This document shows positions 1-9,438 of a stretch of 64,000 nucleotides of DNA, in pieces. The notes under the pieces were generated by a model that searched no databases, was not told where the DNA came from, and saw only the letters and a program-made list of their open reading frames with translations. How positions within the stretch are numbered: the stretch's first letter is position 1; each line of letters begins with the position of its first letter. The stretch lies in contig JAFISE010000030.1 in NCBI GenBank assembly GCA_022560025.1, positions 1-64,000 of the forward strand, in the 5' to 3' direction. The translations under genes and the position numbers were made by a program. Origin of the DNA: Stagonosporopsis chrysanthemi (taxonomy: Eukaryota > Ascomycota > Dothideomycetes > Pleosporales > Didymellaceae).

Positions 1-475
1 CTCCTGTAGACGATCATCATAACATCACAACACGAGAACAGATAGCAATACAAGCGTTGACCCGCAGCACCCACTTGACACTGCTTACGCAGTTACATAT
101 TCACATTCCAGCACCAACTCATTACACTCCAAGCGCTTACATTCTTGCACTACGTAGAGAACAAGTCTTGTAGATCTTTTCTAAAATGTTAGCAAGGCTC
201 AACAGTCTACACATAAATATTATGCAGCGTCTTCACATTATATTTATAAACGCCCTTGTCTCCTTTTAACATATCCATAACCATAAAAGGAATTCTTAGA
301 GCCCTAGGCTTTATTCTTCCTGTCTTTAGACTTGTTCGGAACCTCAAGATCTTTGCACAATAGGACGAATGCCCAGTTTGTGAAGTTGTCTAAAATAAAT
401 ATTTCACTACTATTATTAGGCAGCTAGTTGTTCTGTCTACAGTAATACAGTCAAGCACAGTGATCGCATCAATGA
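1..475. other. AT-rich left edge without a clear gene
   Basis: The stretch is AT-rich and has no long open frame on either strand. The reading frame of the downstream stalk gene opens only after the TGA at 473-475, so any 5' exon of that gene, perhaps carrying a signal peptide, would lie here or outside the window. I could not identify a convincing donor site or signal-peptide exon. Confidence 0.5.
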
Positions 476-2695
476 CCATTTGGACCAACTATAATCACAA
501 GCCCTACCACACTGGTCACCTCTTCCACCGCATTCAGGACGCTGACTTACACGATATTATACACATCAACATCAACCCCAGTTCTAGGCAGTACAAGCAC
601 CTCATTCACCACCAGCCTAACCCCGGGCACCTCTACAATTCTAGACGTTAGTACCACCCTACCTGTTGTTATCATTACCTCAGTCCCACCAGAAACAGTC
701 ACCTCGTTCACTACAGGTCCTGCCCTAGGCACTTCTACTGTCCCAGGCGTTGGCACTACCCTACCAGTAGTAATTGTTACCACTGTGCCTGAGACAATTA
801 CCTCGTTTACACCAAGTCCCATCCTAGGCACCTCTACCATCCCAGGCGTTAGCACCAACCCACCAGTAGTGATTATAACTACTATTCCGCCAATCATCGG
901 ACCTGGGCCTAATCCACCTGTTATTACTATAACCTCGTTTGCCACAGGTCCAATCCCAGGAACCTCTACTATCCCAGGCATTAGCACCACCCTGCCTGTC
1001 GTGATTGTAACTACTGTCCCTGGAGATCCCATAACTTCGTTTACTCCTAGCCCGACACCTAGAACGTCCACAATCCCTAGCTCTGGTACAAATCTGCCTG
1101 TGGTAATCGTCACGACCATCCCACCTGTCACCTTGTTTACATCAGGCCCGATACGCAGAACTACCACAATTCTAGCTATCGGTACTAGCCCGCCTTTGGT
1201 GATCATCACGACGGTTCCAATCAACACCATCACCACTACCATTAGATCTGTGCCCTTCACGTCAACCATGCCTACTACCAATGCAGCTAGTTCGTCAACT
1301 GACGTTGTAGTTATTAGTGTGCCAGTTAACCGCTTAGCTACTACTATTACAACTGTTAGTACAGTTTCCTTTATGTCAACAGTGCCTACTACAGACGCAA
1401 ATAGATCGCCAACAAGCATAATCGTCATAAGCATACCTACGCTTAGCACTATTACAACCACAACCAGCTCAGTACCTTTCACGTCAACAGTACCAACAAC
1501 TAACGCTGTTAGCTCCTCTACCACCATTGTAGTCATTAGTGTGCCCACGCCATCAACTTTACTCACACCCAGTCCTATACCCAAAACAACTACAATCTCT
1601 GCCTCAGGAACCAACCTAGCTGTAGTAGTTGTCACGCAGGTGCCTGTCACTTCTTTCACAACTAGCCCTGCACCAGGTAGAGCTACACTTCCCGTTGTGG
1701 GCACTGATACACCAACTGTAATCATCACACAGGTGCCTGTTACTTCATTTACACCAGGCCCCGTGGCAGGAACAACAACCCTCCTAACTGTTGGCGCTAA
1801 CCCGCCTGTCGTTGTAGTCACTACAACTACGGCTTGTGTCATTCCATCAGCATCAGCTTCGCAAACAGTGTCAGCTGTAGGCGCAGCAGGGACCGTAGCC
1901 GCATTTGCTGCTCCTAGCTGTGCGACTACAATGCAATTCATCATACAAGGAGGAGGGACTGAGCCCCAGCCATCCTTCAGCTCAGCGGCTGGAAAAGGTG
2001 CTATATTGAATAGACCAGTCCCAGTCACTGTGGGACAAGTTGTTACACTTATCGCTGGTGGCCAAGGATCAATCACAGGATTAGGTGAAAGTAGCGCTTT
2101 CAGCAGCGGTGGGGATGCTGCTCCAGGACAAGTTGCTAGTGGTGGTGGAGGAGCTTCTGCTGTTTACATCGCTGATATTCTCGTTGCTGTTGCTGGCGGT
2201 GGTGGCGGGGCCACTCGTTACTACATCACCGGTAGTTCGGTCTTGCCCTACTATGCCGGTCCATCTGGCGATGCTGGTGCTACTGGGCAGGTCAACTTCT
2301 ATGATAACCCAGTAGGAGTTTCCAGATCAGCTGCCTATCCTGGAACCTGAGGTACTTTGACAGGTCCTGGTGTAGGAGGTGATACCGCCAACACTGGCGC
2401 AACCACCATCGCGGCTTCAAACGGAAACCCCGTTAGTGGTACAGCAGGAGGCGCTGGTCTAGCTCGCGCCGTAACAGTACCCTCGGGTTTTTCTAATTCT
2501 GGAGGATCTGGCGCAGGCGGAGGAGGATATCAAGGCGGTGGCAGCGGCGGAGCCATATCTGGGACATACCTCACAACTACTTTCAGCCTCGCAGACCAAG
2601 GTGGAGGAGGATTTAGCTCCATCCGTCCTGGTGCCACGGGAAGTCAGACCGGCACAAACCAAGGCCCCGAAAACGTCGTTGTTGTCTTTTCTTAG
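476..2695 (+). pseudogene. Thr/Ser-rich repeat stalk with glycine-rich domain, interrupted by TGA
   Basis: One frame stays open from 476 to a TGA at 2348-2350 and then continues in the same frame to TAG at 2693-2695. The first part is an array of roughly 30-residue units, each with a TSFTPxP-like start, a GTSTIPG-like middle and a PVVIVTT-like end. A second unit type (VPFTSTxPTTNA, VVVIS) occupies about 1210-1555. The rest is glycine-rich: QFIIQGGG, then VTVGQVVTLIAGGQG, GGGGASAVYIADILVAVAGGGGG and further Gly runs. That order resembles the glycine-rich domain family also found in the ALK/LTK ectodomain (PF12810-like, recognised from memory). No in-frame ATG precedes the repeats, so the 5' exon is missing or unrecognised. 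The in-frame stop could be a real nonsense mutation, programmed readthrough or a sequence error. A wall or surface adhesin role is inference. Confidence 0.55.
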
Positions 2696-3325
2696 ATCCC
2701 AGGCTTTTTTCGTCGGGACTAATCCTTGCAATGCGATGAAGTAGCATACACGTCAAGTTATGTAATCGCTATTCTGTTAAAGAAGTAAAGTGTGTTCTTG
2801 TCTAGTTAAACAAATGTCAAGAGCTGAGTTCGTGTACCACTTAAACCTTGGACTCATATCAGCACAAAGACATCAGTGCCCGCGGGTTGCTGGAGCTCGT
2901 GTTCATGCGCACAGATAGGGACGGTCGGTGCTCCGATTCTGATGGCCATGCATGCACCGCCGCACGCTCGTCATTGATTGTATTTCCTTGTCATTGATAA
3001 AGTTGGCAGATGGATTTATATGAGGTGCTGTGTCAATAATGTGAAAAGATACTTTGATGTGAGTCAGGAGACGAAAGAGAGGGAACGAAGTAGCGGGTGA
3101 CGATTTTTAATCAAGTGATACTGCGCCAGTTGGAGCAGTGGAATGAGCTCCAGAAAAATGGATCTCGCGCAAACGGGCGGGGTTCAGACATGAACAGCAT
3201 CTTTTGAACAAGCAAAAAGGTATATACGCCTCGACAGACCCAATCCCAGGAAACACCAGTCGTACATGAAGGTATCGTAAATTCACCGTCCTCAACACGG
3301 CCTCCTCGTGATCATCACCAGCGTC
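2696..3325. other. Intergenic, no gene seen
   Basis: This lies between the 3' end of the stalk gene and the convergent stop of the small membrane-protein gene. It contains only short incoherent frames and probably holds both 3' UTRs and terminators. No repeats or RNA genes were recognised. Confidence 0.5.
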
Positions 3326-4054
3326 TCATATGGCCTCTCTGAAAACGCTCCTTCTGCTCTCGGTCGGGCTGTTCTCAGCACTGTTCACGCTCCCCGCCTT
3401 CTTGTGGGTCTTGATCTGCGGGACCTGGGGCATCTGCGCCGTGGCTCCACCGTGGTAGCTTGTGTCCTCGCCGTAGTTGAGCGGTCGTGGGCTAACACCG
3501 CGCAGACTCGCTGCATTGTCGTCGCCAAAAGGATCGTTGCGCGCACTTCTCGCATCGAGGTGACCGTCATAGCTGTCGCGCGTGCGGCTGCGTCCGCGGT
3601 CTTCGTGGGGCTGGGGCGCGTAGTTTGTGGATGCGTACGGGTTCGCGCCGCGCGACGGCTCGTGGAGACCGAGCTCCTGTTCCTCGTAGTATGCCTCGTC
3701 GCCGACTCTTGCTGACCATGCCTCGTCTGGGTCGAGCCGGCTGTCGGCGCCGCGGCCCCGTGGGGCGCCGCCAGTCGCACTGTAGTCGCCCTCGTAGGCG
3801 CCAGCGGCGGAGCGGTTGTTCCTGTTCTTGAACTTGCGGACCTGGGTATCAATCCAGCCCTTGATGCCGCCGGGCGCAGGGCCAGGATAGTTGGCTGCGC
3901 CGCCGCGCGAAGCCTTGAAGGCAGCGATCGGGTTCATGGACGGTGCAGGCAGCCCATTTTTCTTGGCGTTCCATTGGGCGTAGAAATACCACCCAAAGTA
4001 GGCGCCTGAGACAACCAGGAGCAGAATAATCAGAAAGACCCAGCCGCCGTTCAT
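3326..4054 (-). CDS. Conserved fungal single-pass membrane protein (acid phosphatase-like by name only)
   Basis: This is a 242-residue protein. I placed the start at the ATG at 4052-4054 (MNGGWVFLI). The 82 upstream codons of the open frame are Arg/His/Ser-rich and do not look conserved. Residues 4-25 form one hydrophobic helix (VFLIILLLVVSGAYFGWYFYAQW). After it come a basic segment, the PAPGGIKGWIDTQVRKFKNR motif, an Asn/Arg/Ser-rich low-complexity tail with DPDEAW and EEQELGLHEP motifs, and a charged C terminus. This arrangement matches a widespread ascomycete family that databases often label acid phosphatase-like. I see no phosphatase signature, so no enzymatic function is claimed. It is likely an endomembrane or plasma-membrane protein with a cytosolic tail. 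The gene is divergent from the lipid-kinase gene. Confidence 0.75.
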   Translation of the reverse strand: MNGGWVFLIILLLVVSGAYFGWYFYAQWNAKKNGLPAPSMNPIAAFKASRGGAANYPGPAPGGIKGWIDTQVRKFKNRNNRSAAGAYEGDYSATGGAPRGRGADSRLDPDEAWSARVGDEAYYEEQELGLHEPSRGANPYASTNYAPQPHEDRGRSRTRDSYDGHLDARSARNDPFGDDNAASLRGVSPRPLNYGEDTSYHGGATAQMPQVPQIKTHKKAGSVNSAENSPTESRRSVFREAI

Positions 4055-4780
4055 CGTGCCGGTGTTGAGAGATTGAGAAGAGTGTGGGTGAGATTTGGTG
4101 TGCGCATGCGCGAGGCTGCCTGTGAGGCACGGATGGGCGAGCCTGATACGGTCGTCGGCGTTACGCTCGGCGCGGATGCGGACGGAAGAACTGCGACGCA
4201 GCAGATGTTGAGCAACTGGGGTTGTGAAGTGTAGACAATGCAATCGAGATCGTCGCTGGACTGTGTGTCGAAGGTGAGCGGCTGAGCTGGAGAGCTTCAA
4301 CTGCCAAGCGTAGGCGGATGACGTAACTCGGCCCGCCAGAAGCTGACAGCGCGTACCTTGTACCTGTCCCTAGTTTCTTTTATTGTCTTAAATGTGAAAT
4401 AATTTGGATTTCAGTATGGTAGCTGCAGACTACAACGTCTTTGTTGCAACCCCGTTTCTACCTGGCCCCAGAGTCGTACCTTCCCGGAATATGACGTTAG
4501 CGTGAACACGCGGAGCCAACAAATGCGGGTGAAGGCAGGTGGACCCTTGTCGTGACTGCAGAGCGACATCTAGCTATCGCGCCTCACCATGGCCACCACA
4601 ACCTCACGCTCTACTAGAAAACCCCAGAGTAATTCTCTGGAAGCCGGAATTTCGATATTGAAGCATATTTTGCTAACCTCACAATAAGCGTTTTTCAATA
4701 CTTTGTTGGTAGGGCCACTTGGTCGAACCACGATGGCGTGCTGACTGACCTCAGATCAGCTACAATCACCTATCCGTAGC
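4055..4780. promoter_or_regulatory. Shared divergent upstream region
   Basis: This gap separates two divergently transcribed genes and must hold both 5' UTRs and promoters. I see no recognisable TATA box at a fixed position and no RNA gene. The right half is more AT-rich than the left. Confidence 0.4.
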
Positions 4781-6061
4781 ATGGCCGAGCCGCAGAACGA
4801 TACTGCAGTGAGCAGCAAGAGTAATGAATCGACGATCCATGCTCCCAAGCACTCGACGATCTCACTACAAGGTTCAGATGGCTCAAGTTCAATCGAAGCC
4901 ATCTTGGAGCTCGACAAAGACTCGACGAAGCACCCACGATTGGCAAAACTCACCAAATCCTCAATCAAAGAAGGCAGGGACGCGAATTCGGAAATCCATG
5001 AAACACACGTCATCCTCTCAGTTGGCTCAGGGCATCAAACAGCAGCTGTCTTCTACGATGAATGCGTGGGTCCACTTCTAGCCGCAGTGTATCCTCAAGA
5101 CCACCAAAACTTCCATGTACACACCACTACGTCGGCGACCAGTGTTCTCGAACTTTCCGACAATACCTTCTTCCCGAAAGCGAATGCAGGAGTAGCCATC
5201 CGCGTCATTCTCCTCTCAGGTGATGGCGGGGTCATTGATCTTGTCAACGGCCTCTCGTCACACCCCGCATCGCCGGCTTACACCGCACCACAAATCGTCC
5301 TTCTACCTCTAGGCACTGCAAACGCACTTTATCACTCCATTAACGCAGGAAGGACAAACACCTGGGGTCTCAATGCGGTCTCCTCATCGCAGTCACAACC
5401 CTTGCCTATCTTCACGGCCTCCTTCTCATCCGGCGCACGCCTCCTCGTAGACGAAGCGCGCAGTGAAGAGGAGCTCACCGTCGACCCTTCTTCTAGACGA
5501 CCAACCCTACACGGTGCTGTGGTTTGCAGCTGGGGCATGCACGCCGCGCTAGTCGCGGACAGCGACACGGCCGAGTACCGCAAGTTCGGTGTCGAGCGCT
5601 TCAAGATGGCTGCAAAAGAGGCACTGTATCCTGCTGAGGGATTGCCCCACGTGTACAAAGCGAAAGTGTCTGTATTAAATGGTGATGAGTGGGCGGCGCT
5701 GCCACAGCAAGAGCATCTGTACACGCTTGCGACTATGGTGTCGAATCTGGAGCAGCCGTTCTGCATATCCCCGCACTCGAAACCGTTGGACGGTAGTATG
5801 CACCTGGTACACTTTGGACCTACAAGTGGAGATGAGGCTATGCGGCTGATGACGCTGGCGTACCAGGGTGGGAAGCATGTTGAAGAGTCAGCCATACGCT
5901 ATGAAGCCATCGATGGTCTGCGTATCGACTTTCAAGGCAGTGAGGAAGAAGGTCGATGGCGACGCATCTGCGTCGATGGCAAGATCGTGAGACTCGAGAA
6001 GGATGGGTGGGTCGAGCTGCGAAAAGACACGAGAAGGGTGTTAGATGTTGTTGTAGCTTAA
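4781..6061 (+). CDS. Diacylglycerol/sphingoid-base kinase-like protein
   Basis: This is an uninterrupted 426-residue protein. After a Ser-rich N terminus of about 70 residues, the ATP-binding half of the lipid-kinase (DAGK catalytic) fold can be read. A glycine-containing turn (SVGSGHQ) lies near residues 80-86, SGDGGVIDLVNGL near 146-158, and LPLGTANALYHS near 175-186. The second half has WGMHAALVADSD and a following YRKFGVERFKMA segment, typical of sphingosine-kinase-type proteins. The family phosphorylates diacylglycerol or long-chain bases, usually at membranes. The usual GGDGT-type loop is SGDGG here, which is within the variation of long-chain-base kinases but could alter activity. The protein is short and lacks C1 or PH domains. 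The exact lipid substrate cannot be assigned. Confidence 0.75.
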   Translation: MAEPQNDTAVSSKSNESTIHAPKHSTISLQGSDGSSSIEAILELDKDSTKHPRLAKLTKSSIKEGRDANSEIHETHVILSVGSGHQTAAVFYDECVGPLLAAVYPQDHQNFHVHTTTSATSVLELSDNTFFPKANAGVAIRVILLSGDGGVIDLVNGLSSHPASPAYTAPQIVLLPLGTANALYHSINAGRTNTWGLNAVSSSQSQPLPIFTASFSSGARLLVDEARSEEELTVDPSSRRPTLHGAVVCSWGMHAALVADSDTAEYRKFGVERFKMAAKEALYPAEGLPHVYKAKVSVLNGDEWAALPQQEHLYTLATMVSNLEQPFCISPHSKPLDGSMHLVHFGPTSGDEAMRLMTLAYQGGKHVEESAIRYEAIDGLRIDFQGSEEEGRWRRICVDGKIVRLEKDGWVELRKDTRRVLDVVVA

Positions 6062-6385
6062 GGTGTCACAATTAGCCAAGCCTAGACCAGGTTGAGTCTA
6101 TTACCCTTTACTACATTTAGGGTGTGTGATTTGTTCATTATTACGGAAAGGTCTGCACCATGTGCGCGGTCTTAAGTGCCACGTGGGCGTTAACCCCGCC
6201 CGCGCACGCTCCGCGACTTTACTTCTGCACTGCTTGCCTTAATCAGTCGCCGGCCAGATTGGCCGTCGCTTCGCTCAATCTCTAGGTAGTGGACGAAAAA
6301 CGCGCGCTCCTCGCACCGGTCTCAGTCCCCAATTCACCAACCGGCACTTTTTCTTCCATATCTCTAACTGACTTACTATGGTAGT
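6062..6385. promoter_or_regulatory. Intergenic between lipid kinase and zinc-cluster regulator
   Basis: This presumably holds the 3' end of the upstream kinase gene and the promoter of the downstream regulator, both on the plus strand. No further coding signal was seen. Confidence 0.4.
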
Positions 6386-7770
6386 ATGTCTGAACGTGGG
6401 GGAGCCAATCGAGTGTCGTTCTGCCCTACCTGTGATAAACCATTCACAGCAGGTATGATAACCAAGCATCCAATCCGATGTCCCTTTGCGTTAACGCTCA
6501 AGAAACAGCGCCTTCTTTCAACCGTCACGTGTCGTACTGTCGCCTCGCGCAGCTTCGACCTAGAGTTAGGCGTAGATCGTGTCGAGCCTGCAAAGCCGCC
6601 AAGGTAAAATGTAGCTTTCAACCTTGCTGTTCACGATGCGTCGCAAGAGGCCTGGAATGTGTCTATGAGCGCACGTCAACTATGGGAACTGTAGCCACAA
6701 GTAGCCGGCAGATGTCTTCAGATTCATCGATCGATTCTGTCGAGCTTCCTGAATTTCTCGGGAGCATACTTCCGGACGTTGAGCTCACGCAAGATCTCCC
6801 CTCCCTTGCTTCTCCCGATAGTATGGCGATCACCGACTTGGCCTCAAATATTGGCACAATAGCTCATCTCGAGGACGTTGGCGCCCTTCCTTCACTGTGG
6901 AATGTCACACGGGACTTTCCAATGTCCAGCTGGTCCATGCGCGTCTGCGATGATACTGAGAAGCCGCGCTTTTTGACAAGGATCAGTCGCTCTGATGCGT
7001 ACGCACAACATAGCGCGGACATGATTATGGAAGCTCTACACGCGATTCCTAGCCAGATGCTTCGTCGAGAAACATTTCCTCCCTTTATCCATCCCTATTG
7101 GCACCTTCCTGCCCTGCCCGAACCTCTCGCTGTATGCATGCAGCTTGCAGGCATGTATTCGAGAGCACCAGATATCCGAGAATTTGTTTGGCGGTGCATA
7201 CTCGCTGAGCAACGACGCGCAGTAGAACGCCTCGATACGCTCAGCGATCAGGAGATCCACACCCACGTCCAAGCCGGCATGGTATATCTCGCGATGCGGC
7301 TTGTAGACGGGGTCACGCATGGTCTAGATTGGATACGCGATATGATGGCCATTCAAAACGTTCTATGCACCCGCTTTCTCGAGAACAACAGCTTCTATTT
7401 CTGTCACTCCGAGCAAACACACCCCAGCCTGACTTGGGAAGATTGGATCTACGCCGAGTCCAGACGGAGGAGTTCCCTTATCTGGTTCCTCATAACTCAA
7501 ACTATTGTCGTTGCGCCTAAGGACTGTCATACTACGAATGCCCCAGGGACATTGCCGCTCCCTGCACCGCAGACACAATGGGAGGCAAGGACTAGAGAGG
7601 CCTGGATGAAAGAAGTATGGTCTGAGAATTCGACAATCACAACATTTGGCAGTCTTGTCTCGGCGAAGCAACATATTGATAAGCTGGAATGCAAGCAAAA
7701 GCTCGCGACGTGGAACGCACAAACGGACCGTCTGGGATCATTGCTCAATACTGCTGTTGCTCTAGTCTGA
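6386..7770 (+). CDS. Zn2Cys6 transcription factor with N-terminal C2HC-like finger (2 exons)
   Basis: Proposed join: 6386-6452 and 6503-7770, giving 444 residues. The 50-bp intron starts GTATGA, has TTAAC near its end and finishes with AAG. Splicing restores FCPTCDKPF followed by SFNRHVSYCR, a CxxC...HxxxC finger-like motif, directly before a zinc cluster with spacing C-x2-C-x6-C-x5-C-x2-C-x6-C (RRRSCRACKAAKVKC...). Without this intron the finger is split between two frames. The remainder has no second recognised domain but contains hydrophobic helical stretches (LAVCMQLAGMYSR, FVWRCILAEQRRAVERLDTLS) typical of the middle region of fungal zinc-cluster regulators. It is probably a nuclear DNA-binding regulator with unknown targets. 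The convergent dehydrogenase stop is only 79 bp downstream. Confidence 0.8.
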
Positions 7771-7849
7771 CGGGCAAGGGTGTTAGCTGAACAAATGCCA
7801 AACCAAAAAGCGATCGTGACACTGCCGGCGCTCCGATGTCCAAAGCCGT

Positions 7850-8578
7850 CTACCAAGGAATCGATCCGTTTCGATCACTGAACGTTGCAGTGACCGCATT
7901 TTCTTTCCTCAACGTTGCCAATTCCACGATCCTCTCTGCCCCCTGCTCAGGTGTAATCCCATAATCCGTCCAACCAGTCAAATTCGTCTTCACAAGCTGC
8001 GGACAAACAACGTTGACCTTAGCATCCATATCCTCCAAGATACGCGCATAATTCAATGCCAGCATATTCAGCGCCGCTTTGCTGGCATCATACGCCTTAT
8101 AGTCCGTTGCGTAGAATGCCGTGTCCTTCACAGTAGCCTGGTGCAGAGACCCCATGCGGGAAGACACGAAGACTAGCCTGGGGTCCGCCGACTTGCGGAG
8201 CAGGGGGATGAAAGCCTCGGTCAGGACAGCGGTGCCGATGACGTTGGTGCTGAACGTCTCGGTGAACAAGTCGCGAGTCGCCTGCTCTGGGTTCTTCCCG
8301 TCGATGAGGATCCCGGCGTTGTTGATCAAGACGTCGATGTGACCGTGTTTTGTTTCGATGGCCTTCACGGCTGCGGCGATGGAGGCATCGGATGCAAGAT
8401 CAAGTTGGACGCTGGAGGCAGAGCCTCCGTCTGCTGCGATTTGAGCGGCGGCTCTGGCCCCGGCTTCAACATTGCGGGAGCCGATGATGACATGGTGGCC
8501 GTGTGTTTTGGCGAGCTTGGATGCGGTGGCAAGACCGATGCCTTGGTTTGCGCCGGTGATGAAGGTTATGGTGGACAT
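7850..8578 (-). CDS. Classical short-chain dehydrogenase/reductase
   Basis: This is a 242-residue, single-exon NAD(P)-dependent oxidoreductase. The cofactor motif TGANQGIG spans residues 8-15, NNAG is at 86-89, and the conserved Asn of the catalytic tetrad is near 112. The catalytic Ser is near 140 (FVSSRMGS), with Tyr163 and Lys167 in YDASK. Arg35 in the IIGSRN segment after strand 2 suggests NADPH preference, though this is only inference. Length and order match classical cytosolic SDRs. The substrate is unknown. Transcription converges with the zinc-cluster regulator, so the two are neighbours but not co-transcribed. Confidence 0.88.
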   Translation of the reverse strand: MSTITFITGANQGIGLATASKLAKTHGHHVIIGSRNVEAGARAAAQIAADGGSASSVQLDLASDASIAAAVKAIETKHGHIDVLINNAGILIDGKNPEQATRDLFTETFSTNVIGTAVLTEAFIPLLRKSADPRLVFVSSRMGSLHQATVKDTAFYATDYKAYDASKAALNMLALNYARILEDMDAKVNVVCPQLVKTNLTGWTDYGITPEQGAERIVELATLRKENAVTATFSDRNGSIPW

Positions 8579-9438
8579 TTTCTTTACTGGAGAAGCAAAG
8601 GTTAGGAATGAAGTTGAGGACTTGAAATGTAAAGATTCGGAAGATGCAAGCCAATGATGATGACTAGGTGAAGAATATCAAGCTTCTTGAGTCCGTTATA
8701 TATACATGATTTAATCTATAAAATGTCCAGAATCGCCGTCTTTGCTGTCGAGCTGAGATGTCGGCCAAAGTCGTTTACGGCTAGTTTGGCCGGCCTCAAA
8801 TTCGTAGGCTGGATGGGGGCCTCACTACCACACTTTTCCGAAAGCTAGAAGGTCCAGTGACAAGGCCTTCTGACGGCCTGAGCATCTAAAAAATACAACT
8901 AAAAGATGTAAACAGATGATGCAGAACACCACAATGACTTCACCTCATCCGTTCAACCACCCTTCTCTGCCCGCGTGGCCCGAGGTGCTATCAAACGATA
9001 CTGACAACAGTCTGGTAACACAACACAGCCTTAAAGACATGCCTTCGCACTTTTTTGGCATATAGACTTGTTATTCGACCTTTGCACGCGGTGTTTGTGA
9101 TTTTGGGGCTGATATTCTCGTCTGATGGCTTATGTAAGTGAGGTGGACGAACTTCGGCCCCGATCAAAGTAGTTCTTGATTGACTGATCAACATGCTTTC
9201 CTGAGAGTTCTGAATAAGGACGAAGCGGTTGTTGCATCGGGTGTCTATACATTTGCACGATTATGTGACCCAGTTTCACTATTCAAAGGCTACCCATTTG
9301 CTGGTCGAGGTGCTACCGATGGTAGATAGCGAAGTAGTCGGGAAGCTAAGTACGGGTGGGCGGGAGATGATCAGATTGAACCTGTTCTACATTTCTAGAT
9401 TCTACGAGCATTTTGATGACAGAGAATTGCTTCACTGT
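8579..9438. other. Intergenic region
   Basis: This contains the dehydrogenase promoter on the left and the 3' flank of the HET gene on the right. The plus-strand frame at 9229-9636 overlaps the HET 3' end and reads without domain-like character, so I do not call it a gene. Confidence 0.45.

Noticed and set aside
547..2076. 509-codon open frame antisense to the stalk gene
   Set aside because: It mirrors the Thr/Val-rich repeats. The absence of stops is explained by biased composition, and the product is only a Val/Thr/Gly repeat with no domain.
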